A DNA stretch of 64,000 nucleotides from a virus. A program made the translations under genes and the position numbers. Position 1 is the stretch's first letter. Each line of letters starts with the position of its first letter. The stretch spans positions 1 to 64,000 of IMG/VR virus record IMGVR_UViG_3300047384_000085, one strand, 5' to 3'. Below the pieces are notes generated by a model. It saw only the letters and a program-made list of their open reading frames with translations. It was not told where the DNA came from and did no database searches. Positions 1-7,463 of the stretch are shown here, one piece after another.

Positions 1-345
1 GTTGTTCAACCTGTTCGTGAACACTTCGGCCCGACCGTAATCAACTCTGGTTACCGTGGCCCTGAGTTAAACAAGGCGGTCGGTGGATCATCTAAGAGTC
101 AACACTGTAAGGGCGAGGCAGTCGATATCGAAGTGCCAGGCGTACCCAATGCAGAAGTCGCAGAGTGGATTCGTGAGAATCTAAGTTTCGACCAACTGAT
201 TCTTGAGTTCTATACTGTAGGTATTCCTGACAGTGGTTGGGTACATGTGTCCTACGTAGATCCTGATTCGAACCGTAAGTCTGTGTTAACCGCCCTTAAA
301 GAGAATGGTAAGACCGCATATAAAGTTGGTCTTATAACGGAATAG
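1..345 (+). CDS. M15-family peptidase endolysin (5' end outside window)
   Basis: Reading frame 1 is open from the first base, so the N-terminus lies upstream of the window. The visible 114 residues show the M15 (VanY/L-alanyl-D-glutamate peptidase) signature: a segment SQHCKGEAVDIE that fits S-x-H-x(3)-G-x-A-x-D, holding the first two zinc ligands, and a distal GWVHVSY segment that supplies the last histidine. Phage proteins of this type, such as the T5 endolysin, cut the peptide bridge of peptidoglycan and lyse the host late in infection. The membrane protein starting at 2042 could be a partner, but no holin is proven here. The fold call is secure; endolysin rather than virion-borne enzyme is inference. 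Confidence 0.85.
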   Translation, partial: VVQPVREHFGPTVINSGYRGPELNKAVGGSSKSQHCKGEAVDIEVPGVPNAEVAEWIRENLSFDQLILEFYTVGIPDSGWVHVSYVDPDSNRKSVLTALKENGKTAYKVGLITE

Positions 346-347
346 TC

Positions 348-509
348 ATGGCAAAGTATACACGTCACGATCCGCAAAACAAAAAGCGAAACAAACATAA
401 GCAAATCTCAAAACAAGGTAAACTTCATAGAGTGAAGGCCGTTGAGAGTGACCAAAGAGCATATAATGAGCAAGAATATAATATTTCAGTATCTAACGTT
501 AGCAGATGA
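348..509 (+). CDS. Small basic protein of unknown function
   Basis: A 53-residue frame begins two bases after the endolysin stop. The product is highly basic in its first 30 residues (many Lys, Arg and His, with Gln and Asn) and has no hydrophobic segment, which suggests a nucleic-acid or ribosome contact, but no family is recognised. It overlaps the start of the next gene by 44 bases, longer than the usual 4-base overlaps here, so its last 15 codons may be fortuitous. It is supported mainly by its tight spacing to the upstream gene and its unbroken basic composition. Confidence 0.5.
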   Translation: MAKYTRHDPQNKKRNKHKQISKQGKLHRVKAVESDQRAYNEQEYNISVSNVSR

Positions 510-1356
510 TGTTGATAGAATAAGAGGCGGGATACATGATAAAACTAGAACACAGTTATTAAAAGAAAGTTCTGAGATATCACGTAAGTCTTTTGAGATA
601 TATGCTAAAGAAATAGGTTGTGAATATATGTTCTCTGATGAGAAAGTATTCACACATGATGAAAAACATTATACTGCTGACATGTATGAATGTCTTCGGG
701 TTATCTATGACCCTTATTTTGATCAGTTTGACAATGTGTTGTTCGCAGATGCGGACATTGTTGCGAACACGAAAGAAAATATTTTTGATCTTGTCCACGA
801 TGAAGCGGAAATATATGGTGTGCTGGAGAGCGACATCAAAGTTGAAGACAAATATGGTGGGTATAATTCTTGGGATGGTGACCACGAAACATTTAACAAT
901 TACGTAAGTAAATTTAATTTTCATAATGTTCCTTTGGTTCCTGTCATCCCAGAAGCGGGTATAGGCAAATATGAATCAAGAATCACCATACTCAACACTG
1001 GAGTTTTAATTTGGACTAAGACTGCTAGGTTGAGGGCTAGAAAACTTTTCGATAATTGGAAGGACTGGGTTTTTCCTGAAAGGTTAGGTAATCCTAATTA
1101 TCCAAGAGTCCACAATTCTATCGAAAACGATCAACCTTTCATCTCTGGTCAACTTATGAAACATGGTTTCGAAATCGGAACACTGAATCAAGAATGGAAC
1201 GACACTCCACCTCATTACAAAGATCCTAACAAGTGGATCGAAGGTAACGGCGACCGTCCCTGTTACTTCTTACACTATACTGGCGGACACCACAAATATA
1301 CTATGATCGAACAATACCATAAAAATGAGTTTCCTATATTTCGAAAAGGTTGGTAA
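466..1356 (+). CDS. Putative GT-A fold glycosyltransferase with DxD motif
   Basis: The start is taken at ATG 466, six bases after AAAGAG, rather than an upstream in-frame TTG. The 296-residue product opens with a beta-strand-like N-terminus (MSKNIIFQYL). It carries a metal-binding DxD in the segment NVLFADADIV near residue 100, typical of GT-A nucleotide-sugar-dependent transferases of the GT8-like type. A later segment TGVLIWTK resembles the acceptor-side strand seen in such enzymes. It would transfer a sugar from a UDP- or similar donor in the cytoplasm; neither donor nor acceptor can be read from sequence. It is the first of a large set of transferases in this window and uses AT-rich codons. 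Confidence 0.7.
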   Translation: MSKNIIFQYLTLADDVDRIRGGIHDKTRTQLLKESSEISRKSFEIYAKEIGCEYMFSDEKVFTHDEKHYTADMYECLRVIYDPYFDQFDNVLFADADIVANTKENIFDLVHDEAEIYGVLESDIKVEDKYGGYNSWDGDHETFNNYVSKFNFHNVPLVPVIPEAGIGKYESRITILNTGVLIWTKTARLRARKLFDNWKDWVFPERLGNPNYPRVHNSIENDQPFISGQLMKHGFEIGTLNQEWNDTPPHYKDPNKWIEGNGDRPCYFLHYTGGHHKYTMIEQYHKNEFPIFRKGW

Positions 1357-1362
1357 AAAGAC

Positions 1363-1391
1363 TTGACAAATCTTGCCCAATAGCATATAAT
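1363..1391 (+). promoter_or_regulatory. Sigma70-type promoter (TTGACA-17-TATAAT)
   Basis: TTGACA at 1363 and TATAAT at 1386 are separated by 17 bases, a perfect match to the bacterial housekeeping consensus. A leader with AAGGAG follows, just before the HAD gene. The spacer is nearly identical to that of the promoter at 17822. It fits an early promoter read by unmodified host RNA polymerase. Confidence 0.85.
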
Positions 1392-1415
1392 ACATATGTT
1401 AACTAAGGAGAACAA

Positions 1416-1997
1416 ATGAGAAATGACCACGAAAGAATAATCTTGACCGATGTAGACGGTGTCCTTTTGAACTGGGGTTATGCCTTTAAAGTTTGGATGG
1501 AACAAAAGGGTTACGATGTAAAAGATCCTGATGTCTACAACGTTGATAAAATATTTGATATGGAACGAGCCGAAAGTAAGAAGATGGTTCGTCACTTTAA
1601 CGAAAGCGCTTCGATCGGTTTCCTACCACCGTTGCGTGATGCGATACACTACGTTCGCAAACTGCATGAAGAACATGGTTACGTGTTTCATGCGATCACT
1701 AGTCTAAGTCTTGACCCCCATGCCGCCAAGTTGAGAGAACAAAACCTTGCGAAGTTGTTCGGTGAGACTGCGTTTGAGAAAGTTGTTTGTCTTGACACTG
1801 GTGCTGACAAGGACGAGGCGTTAGAACCTTACCGTGACAGTAACTTCGTCTGGATTGAAGACAAGGTTGAGAACGCAGAAGTCGGTGATAAATTAGGTCT
1901 GGACAGTATACTGATTGAACATGCCTATAACATGGACAACAAAGACTTCCCTCTAATGAAAAACTGGAAAGATGTTTACGAATATCTAGAGAGTTAA
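1416..1997 (+). CDS. HAD-superfamily hydrolase, 5'-nucleotidase-like
   Basis: The 193-residue protein has HAD motif I early (LTDVDGVLLNW, nucleophile Asp and acid/base Asp), a motif II Thr/Ser in HAITSL near residue 93, and a distal acidic motif IV in VWIEDK. The tryptophan after motif I and the short cap recall phage and bacterial 5'(3')-deoxyribonucleotidases, which dephosphorylate dNMPs, though a sugar phosphate substrate is possible given the glycan genes around it. It is preceded by its own consensus sigma70 promoter and a good AAGGAG ribosome site, so it is probably expressed early. Confidence 0.75.
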   Translation: MRNDHERIILTDVDGVLLNWGYAFKVWMEQKGYDVKDPDVYNVDKIFDMERAESKKMVRHFNESASIGFLPPLRDAIHYVRKLHEEHGYVFHAITSLSLDPHAAKLREQNLAKLFGETAFEKVVCLDTGADKDEALEPYRDSNFVWIEDKVENAEVGDKLGLDSILIEHAYNMDNKDFPLMKNWKDVYEYLES

Positions 1998-2004
1998 TCT
2001 TCTA

Positions 2005-2011
2005 CTAAATA
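2005..2011 (+). promoter_or_regulatory. Possible variant late promoter (CTAAATA)
   Basis: CTAAATA lies in the 44-base gap before the membrane protein gene at 2042 and differs by one base from the TATAAATA core's last seven bases. The same variant recurs at 54971 and, on the other strand, at 28426. A short inverted repeat (ACCTAT/ATAGGT) follows it. Late use is inference. Confidence 0.35.
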
Positions 2012-2041
2012 CCTATTATTATTAACACATAGGTAATTAAA

Positions 2042-2368
2042 ATGTCAGAAGAAAAGAAAGAAACGTTATTCCATCCTGCCGATTCAAACGGTGACGGTAA
2101 AGTAAGTGACGAAGAAGAACGACTGTATCTAGAGTTTAAACGCAAAGAACTCGAAGATGCAGACGCTATGCGTGATGCACAACGCAACATGACGTGGTTC
2201 GCTCTCGGTGGTCTGTTACTTTATCCGTTTGCCGTTGTTATCGCATCTCTGATCGGTCTAGATCAAGCACAAGAAACATTAGGCGATATGGCACCAACAT
2301 ACTTTGTTGCTGTGGCAGGTATCGTTGCTGCATTCTTTGGTACACAGAACTTCGGCAAGAAAAAATAA
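2042..2368 (+). CDS. EF-hand-like membrane protein, holin candidate
   Basis: The 108-residue product has a perfect EF-hand-like calcium loop near its N-terminus (DSNGDGKVSDEE), then a charged helix and two predicted membrane segments (about residues 50-72 and 83-101, the second FVAVAGIVAAFF). It ends with a short basic tail. A two-helix membrane protein close to a peptidase endolysin could be a holin or holin regulator. Calcium loops are not typical of holins, and a virion or membrane-remodelling role is equally possible. The loop and the helices are visible; the lysis role is inference. Confidence 0.6.
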   Translation: MSEEKKETLFHPADSNGDGKVSDEEERLYLEFKRKELEDADAMRDAQRNMTWFALGGLLLYPFAVVIASLIGLDQAQETLGDMAPTYFVAVAGIVAAFFGTQNFGKKK

Positions 2369-3358
2369 ATGGAAGGCAATTTCTTCGTTTTAAAATGGCG
2401 TGGTACGATTGGCATGGGAGATGCGATGATGGCACTTAACTGTGCTCATCATCACGCTTGGCACAAAGGATGTGTCGTCAATCTTATAATGCATTGGGAT
2501 CATGATGAAAATTATTATCATCATTTTGAAGACGAAGAAACTATCATAGATAGAATGCAGTACATACATAAATTTTATCTACATAAAAATCAAGTTAGAA
2601 TATCTCATGTATACAATCATCGGGGTGAATTTTATTATGATGAAGATGAACTCGCTTCACTAGCAAAAAACCGATATGAGTTCGAGGATCACTATTACCA
2701 TAACACCAAGGGTGCAGCTCCACCGAATCTCTGGTGTTTTAACAGAGGTCATGTCGATCCGTACAAATATATCAAGATGAAATTGATTAAACAAAAGTAT
2801 ATTTCTAATAAGATTGTAGTGTGGAGATCATTAGAGAACGCTGAACCACCTAGACGTTGGAAAAGAAAGTTGACAAATGATGACTGGGATGTTATAATAG
2901 GTAAACTCCGCCGAAGGGGATTACATGTAGTTGAGTTGACTTATAGAACACCCATAAGAGAAGCAATGTTTCATCTACAGACATGTAGAATGGCTTTAAG
3001 TTACGATGGTATGTGGCACTACGTTGCTCGAAACCTTTGTATTCCTAACACTGTAGTATCGGATGAACCGATATCTAATTATCATACACCAAGACAATAT
3101 ACGATACTTGCTCATCATGATAAGAAGAACGAGAGAAGTATTTGGAAATGGGTTCACAGAATACCTGAGTTTTTAGGTGAAGCTAAGAGAAGGTCAATTG
3201 ATCACCAAAAAGACCTGAAGAAATTTTATAGATACAAAAATCTTCAAGACTTTGCAGACGAATTTAAATCATACAAGGAAGGCCCTACACTTTTAAAAAG
3301 ATCTAGAGAAAGGGCAACCTTTAAAAAACTAGGGAAACCTATGAGAGAAATAAAATGA
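2369..3358 (+). CDS. Putative GT-B (GT9-like) glycosyltransferase
   Basis: A 329-residue protein that starts directly after the preceding stop. The N-terminal GTIGMGDAMMALN segment resembles the GxGDxxM loop of heptosyltransferase-type (GT9) proteins. Near residue 215 the segment MALSYDGMWHYVARNLCIP resembles the donor-site motif of that family (S/D-x-G-x-x-H-x-A). The C-terminal 60 residues are strongly basic. It would add a sugar to a lipid- or protein-bound glycan. The match is by motif only, so the family is tentative. It overlaps the radical-SAM gene by ATGA, which suggests translational coupling. Confidence 0.5.
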   Translation: MEGNFFVLKWRGTIGMGDAMMALNCAHHHAWHKGCVVNLIMHWDHDENYYHHFEDEETIIDRMQYIHKFYLHKNQVRISHVYNHRGEFYYDEDELASLAKNRYEFEDHYYHNTKGAAPPNLWCFNRGHVDPYKYIKMKLIKQKYISNKIVVWRSLENAEPPRRWKRKLTNDDWDVIIGKLRRRGLHVVELTYRTPIREAMFHLQTCRMALSYDGMWHYVARNLCIPNTVVSDEPISNYHTPRQYTILAHHDKKNERSIWKWVHRIPEFLGEAKRRSIDHQKDLKKFYRYKNLQDFADEFKSYKEGPTLLKRSRERATFKKLGKPMREIK

Positions 3359-4317
3359 AAATCGATAGAGCGGTAATCGAAATCAATGGAGGGTGTAACT
3401 ACTCTTGTACGATGTGTCCACAGGACGTGCGTACTGGTGGTAGAGACAAACGTTTCCTACGCAAGATGAACTTGTTAGAGTTTGAAGACAATGTTCGTGA
3501 TTGCGCTCAACATGGATTACGTGTTGTCAACCTAGAAGGATCTGGTGAACCCACACTGAATCGCAATCTACCTGAGTACATCAAGATCGTTAAGAAGTAT
3601 GGCGCCAAGTGTTTCATGTTCTCTAACGGTTTCCGTATGGAAGGCGACTTCATGAAGAAGTGTGTCGATGCTGGACTGGACTTCTATCGTTTCTCTTTCA
3701 TTGGTTATAACAAGGAGAAGTATAACGAATGGATGCATAATACAGTAGGCGGTAACTTTGATCTGATCACCAAGAACATACGTGAGATGCAAGAGTACGT
3801 AGAAGAGACTGGTTCTGATTGTGTTGTTGCGACCTACCATCTAATTACCGACAATGACAATGTAGATAATGAACTTGAGTCGTATGTTAAGTTGGTAGAT
3901 GATCTGGGGGTGAAGACCGAGATCTGGAAGATGCACAACTGGTCTGGTGTCTATGACCCAAAACAGAATACACGTAAAGGTGAGACCAAGACATGTGGTC
4001 GTCCGTTCTCACCTGACGTTGTGATTCGGGCAGGCGGACTTGATGGTAAGACTGGTGCGGTTGCACCTTGTTGTCAAGTACTGGGACAAGACGAAGAGGC
4101 AGTACTAGGTCATACGTCCGAGAATACTATCAAAGAGATCTGGGATGGGCCTGAGTACACAGAGTTACGTGATCAACATACCACAGGAGACTATCCTGAT
4201 TATTGTAAGACATGTGATTTTTTGCTTGACGATCCTGAAGTTTTAGTGTATACTAATCATGAACGAGACTTAATGAAAATGCACGGAACAGAGTTCGATC
4301 TAGATGACTACAGATAA
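3355..4317 (+). CDS. Radical SAM protein with SPASM-like C-terminus
   Basis: The 320-residue protein has the radical SAM cluster motif C-x3-C-x2-C at residues 14-21 (GCNYSCTMC), a GEP-type motif (EGSGEPTLNR), and a C-terminal group of cysteines (TCGRP, APCCQ, YCKTCDF) that fits a SPASM auxiliary cluster. Such enzymes cleave S-adenosylmethionine to a radical that modifies peptides, sugars or other substrates. Placed among glycosyltransferases, it may modify a sugar or a peptide acceptor, but the substrate is unknown. It is coupled by ATGA to the preceding gene. A radical-SAM maturase inside a phage glycan cluster is unusual. Confidence 0.85.
   Translation: MKIDRAVIEINGGCNYSCTMCPQDVRTGGRDKRFLRKMNLLEFEDNVRDCAQHGLRVVNLEGSGEPTLNRNLPEYIKIVKKYGAKCFMFSNGFRMEGDFMKKCVDAGLDFYRFSFIGYNKEKYNEWMHNTVGGNFDLITKNIREMQEYVEETGSDCVVATYHLITDNDNVDNELESYVKLVDDLGVKTEIWKMHNWSGVYDPKQNTRKGETKTCGRPFSPDVVIRAGGLDGKTGAVAPCCQVLGQDEEAVLGHTSENTIKEIWDGPEYTELRDQHTTGDYPDYCKTCDFLLDDPEVLVYTNHERDLMKMHGTEFDLDDYR
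4226..4254 (+). promoter_or_regulatory. Sigma70-like promoter inside radical SAM gene
   Basis: TTGACG at 4226 and TATACT at 4249 have a 17-base spacer and lie within the last 100 bases of the radical SAM gene, about 50 bases upstream of the next start codon. It fits an internal promoter for the downstream transferase genes. Confidence 0.55.
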
Positions 4318-6040
4318 ACCAAAAGTAATTATTATACGTAATAAAGGAAGTCGTCTTTCCGAATCTCTTGCATTGAAAACAGCTAAAAGTTGGAATGACA
4401 GAGGTTATAAGACAGAACTCTTTGATGCTATAACACCTGACGATTTCGAAAAATACAGTTACCTAGATTTTGGTGATGGTATTCTAGCACATCCAACCAG
4501 CATAAGAAATCCCGAACACCCTTGGGGCCCGATGAGTACAGAATACACTAAAGGGACTGTCGGACTTAGACATATGAGTGGCGGAGAGAAAGCGGTTTAT
4601 TATTCACATCTAGAAGTTTTGAAATTAGTTGTAAAAAGAGACGAACCTCATTTCGTAGTAGAACATGACGGAATCCTTGAAGGTGATCCCGAATCTATAA
4701 AGTATGAAGACTACTTGTACGTTCAACTGAGTAATATGATATTGAGAGCTGGTTATTGGCATCCATTAATGGCTAAAGAGGTTCTTGATTTTATTGACGA
4801 TAAAGGATTGTGTATCAATCACCCATTACCTAAAGAGTGGTACACAAGAAACGATATCAAAGCATCTTCTCTATTGAACACTGACGGTTTTATTACGATG
4901 GTGTTATCATACCTTGCTAGATCAGATTTAACCCCAGACAGAAAATTATTAAGTAATATGAAACTTTGTAGTCCATGCATGGAAAACTTTTTAAATAAAA
5001 GACCGCACAGAAGAAACTTACTTAAAAACTTCACATCTTATGAGATGCTTGTTGGAGCTCATAATCTGCCTGGCATTATAGAACATAGAAACTATAAACC
5101 GATAACGAAGAGAACTGCCGTTATGGTTAGTGGCGCATATCATAGTTATCTTGATATTGATGATTTAAAACAAAGTGTGTGGTCAATTCTAACTATGTAC
5201 AAAGGTTGTGATATTTTCTGGCAGACTTGGGACACACCTGAACAAAGAAAGATTTTCAATAATCTTAGAAGAAACATGCCTATAAACGTTATCTTTGTCC
5301 CAGAACCAGAACCCTGTAAGTATGATCCCTACGGACTTTTGCTCGAAAGATTCCCAGACAGAAAAAGGTCAGACTGGATTCGTCTGGGTTTAAAGGGAAT
5401 ATCTGCTAAAATAATGAGATATAAAGATGGTCGTAGTAGAAAAGATCCACCTTTAACTGCTCTGAATCAACAGTTATCTTTTGATACTCAATGGAAAAAT
5501 GTACCTAAAGGTTATGATTTTTACGTTAGGACTAGATGGGATGTACACGCTAAAGGTGTCGCTGATTATCATGTTTTTCAAGAACTCTTGGAGTTGGCAG
5601 AAGATCGTGTGATTGGCATAGGACTCCAAGCGGGTAAGAAAGATCATTTCCAACTCCGTAACTGGAAGAACGATAAACGTGAACACGCAGAGTATAGAGC
5701 GATAAGAGACCTCAGAAAATCTGTTAAAGAACACTTAGAAAAGGGTATTTACTGTCTGTTAGACTCACCAGAATGTGACGAGGTGGGTATAGGAAAGGGA
5801 CAGAGATGGGAAAGTTTCTTAAATGATTTCGCAATAATCTTTAAAGAAAGTGACCTAGAAGGTGTCGATATTGAAAAACTAAATAATAAGTGCAAGTTGA
5901 TGCCAGTAGAGTATGGTTGGCATCAAATATTTTGTACAAAACGAAGTCACTACAATATTGATGGTGTTTTTGCTTTACGAAAGAACATTGATTTTAGACA
6001 TTCAACTTTTAAGAGACTAAAAAAGAATAAATTATTATGA
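4304..6040 (+). CDS. Two-domain putative glycosyltransferase
   Basis: This 578-residue protein looks like two transferase modules in one chain. The first ~245 residues resemble family GT25 (LPS biosynthesis transferases): a YYSHLEVLKL segment followed by FVVEHDGIL, the usual place of the acidic donor motif. Residues from about 268 (KRTAVMVSGAYHSYLDIDDL) form a second module with DIFWQTWD and a GYDFYVRTRWD motif. The stand-alone protein at 9489 has matching DVFTSTW and YDMCVRMRFD motifs. It overlaps the previous gene by 14 bases and the next by ATGA. The acceptor is unknown. Confidence 0.6.
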   Translation: MTTDKPKVIIIRNKGSRLSESLALKTAKSWNDRGYKTELFDAITPDDFEKYSYLDFGDGILAHPTSIRNPEHPWGPMSTEYTKGTVGLRHMSGGEKAVYYSHLEVLKLVVKRDEPHFVVEHDGILEGDPESIKYEDYLYVQLSNMILRAGYWHPLMAKEVLDFIDDKGLCINHPLPKEWYTRNDIKASSLLNTDGFITMVLSYLARSDLTPDRKLLSNMKLCSPCMENFLNKRPHRRNLLKNFTSYEMLVGAHNLPGIIEHRNYKPITKRTAVMVSGAYHSYLDIDDLKQSVWSILTMYKGCDIFWQTWDTPEQRKIFNNLRRNMPINVIFVPEPEPCKYDPYGLLLERFPDRKRSDWIRLGLKGISAKIMRYKDGRSRKDPPLTALNQQLSFDTQWKNVPKGYDFYVRTRWDVHAKGVADYHVFQELLELAEDRVIGIGLQAGKKDHFQLRNWKNDKREHAEYRAIRDLRKSVKEHLEKGIYCLLDSPECDEVGIGKGQRWESFLNDFAIIFKESDLEGVDIEKLNNKCKLMPVEYGWHQIFCTKRSHYNIDGVFALRKNIDFRHSTFKRLKKNKLL

Positions 6041-6828
6041 AAACTTTAGTATATCAAGTGTCGGTTGGGAAACCGTCTGAACTATATAAACATTGTATAG
6101 ACAGCGTCAAGAAGTATTGTTGGAGACATGGTTTCGACCACCATGTGCAGACTCAACCTATACTCAGAATAAAACCTGATCCGTTTACCAGTAATCGTTC
6201 TACCGAGAGTTGGCAGAAACACGGTGGGTTCCTACCTATCTACGAAAAAGAAAATGCCTTCGATATGATGAAAGGGTACGATCGTCTATTGATTGTTGAT
6301 GCGGACATATACATTCGTGAAGATGCACCGAACATTCTAGAAGACTTTGGTGATGACTGTGCGTTTGGAGCTGTCACTGAACGTGAGATGGATATCACCC
6401 CCAAATATGCCCAGAAGATTAGAAACTATAGTGCAATGCAATACAGCAATCTGCATTCTCAGAAACTAGACTTCAAACCAAATCAACTAGGGTTTGAATA
6501 CTTCAACATGGGTATGATGGTCATCAACGTTGAAAAGTTTACTCCTTTCCTAAAGGGCGATGACGCCAAATCCTTTATAAATCGTTTAGAGTTCAAAGAT
6601 TTTGTTGACGGCATAGGTGCGTGGAAATGGAGTACCGACCAAACACTATTGAACTTCTTCCTGAAAAAATATAAAGTTCCCACTAAAAATCTTAATGCCA
6701 AATGGAATGGATTGTTTAGTGCAGTTAACAATATTAAGAATTGTCACTTCGTACACTTTTTCCTGAAAGACTTACTTCCCAACAAAGGTGAGGATGTTGA
6801 GTCTCTGATGAAACAGATTGACAAATGA
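6037..6828 (+). CDS. Putative GT-A glycosyltransferase (DAD motif)
   Basis: The 263-residue protein has a GT-A layout: an N-terminal strand (MKTLVYQVSVG), a central RLLIVDADIYI segment with the DxD metal-binding motif near residue 90, then FNMGMMVINVEKF and a WSTDQTLLNFF segment typical of GT8-like enzymes. It starts by ATGA overlap with the two-domain transferase and so is probably co-translated with it. The last codons contain the -35 box of the next promoter. Sugar donor and acceptor cannot be told. Confidence 0.7.
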   Translation: MKTLVYQVSVGKPSELYKHCIDSVKKYCWRHGFDHHVQTQPILRIKPDPFTSNRSTESWQKHGGFLPIYEKENAFDMMKGYDRLLIVDADIYIREDAPNILEDFGDDCAFGAVTEREMDITPKYAQKIRNYSAMQYSNLHSQKLDFKPNQLGFEYFNMGMMVINVEKFTPFLKGDDAKSFINRLEFKDFVDGIGAWKWSTDQTLLNFFLKKYKVPTKNLNAKWNGLFSAVNNIKNCHFVHFFLKDLLPNKGEDVESLMKQIDK

Positions 6829-6846
6829 CAGTTAATGTGTTATAAT
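6818..6846 (+). promoter_or_regulatory. Sigma70-type promoter (TTGACA-17-TATAAT)
   Basis: TTGACA at 6818 overlaps the end of the upstream gene, with TATAAT at 6841 after 17 bases. The TGTGTTATAATAC stretch also occurs before gp32 at about 22348. A GAGAGG ribosome site and ATG 6873 follow. Confidence 0.85.
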
Positions 6847-6872
6847 ACACATCAGTATGAGAGGAATATATT

Positions 6873-7463
6873 ATGAACGGTTTTAGAAAATTACAAGAAA
6901 GACTCAAAGAAGAAGGTTGGTACGTAGGGTGGAATCACTACTGTTGCCAAACATGTGCGTGGATGGATGTCCCTGATTACTTTGATCCGCAGTACGACAA
7001 AGACGGATACTTAATCCGTGAAGATAAAGACGGTAATCCGATTGAATACAAAGACGTTGATCTCGCCAAGGTACTGTTCAATCATTCACAGGATTGTCAG
7101 TACGATATAGACGAAGAGTTTATGCAGTCTGGGTTACTTGAAGAAGGAGAAGATGATTTCTTCGAAGAGTTAGAAGAAGCGCAGTGGGCAGAAGAGGACG
7201 GTCAAGAGGGTGCTATGTTAGAAGTCGCCAAGAAGTATGGTGTGGAATCAATTCTAGAGAATCAACCTGAAGGATTACTTAGAGATGGTTCGTTTGTTTG
7301 TTATCCACCAGAGATGCAAGACGAATCGACTTTCTGTTTTAACGGCGACAAAGAAGGCGTAAAGAATTTAAAGGCGATCATTCCTATTATTGAAGAATGT
7401 GGGTGTGGAATACATTGGAACGGTAAGGGCGACTCACGTCCTACAATTAGTTGGGATCTATAG
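6873..7463 (+). CDS. Acidic conserved hypothetical protein with CCxxC
   Basis: The 196-residue protein has a CCQTC motif near residue 26 and two further cysteines in ECGCGIHW near the C-terminus, suggesting a bound metal. The middle is very acidic (a run of Glu/Asp around residues 85-115). It may belong to a DUF recalled from bacteria (DUF6891-like), but that is from memory and not certain. It has its own consensus sigma70 promoter and is probably an early protein. One possibility is a DNA-mimic or inhibitor role, suggested only by acidity. Its stop overlaps the GTG start of the next gene. Confidence 0.6.
   Translation: MNGFRKLQERLKEEGWYVGWNHYCCQTCAWMDVPDYFDPQYDKDGYLIREDKDGNPIEYKDVDLAKVLFNHSQDCQYDIDEEFMQSGLLEEGEDDFFEELEEAQWAEEDGQEGAMLEVAKKYGVESILENQPEGLLRDGSFVCYPPEMQDESTFCFNGDKEGVKNLKAIIPIIEECGCGIHWNGKGDSRPTISWDL

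Noticed and set aside
580-924. Opposite-strand and shifted frames over the first transferase gene.
   Set aside because: The AT-rich gene leaves other frames open; these frames show no domain pattern, while the chosen frame carries a DxD transferase motif.
2011-2038. Inverted repeat ACCTAT/ATAGGT as terminator after the HAD gene.
   Set aside because: The six-base arms are AT-rich, the loop is about a dozen bases, and no T run follows.
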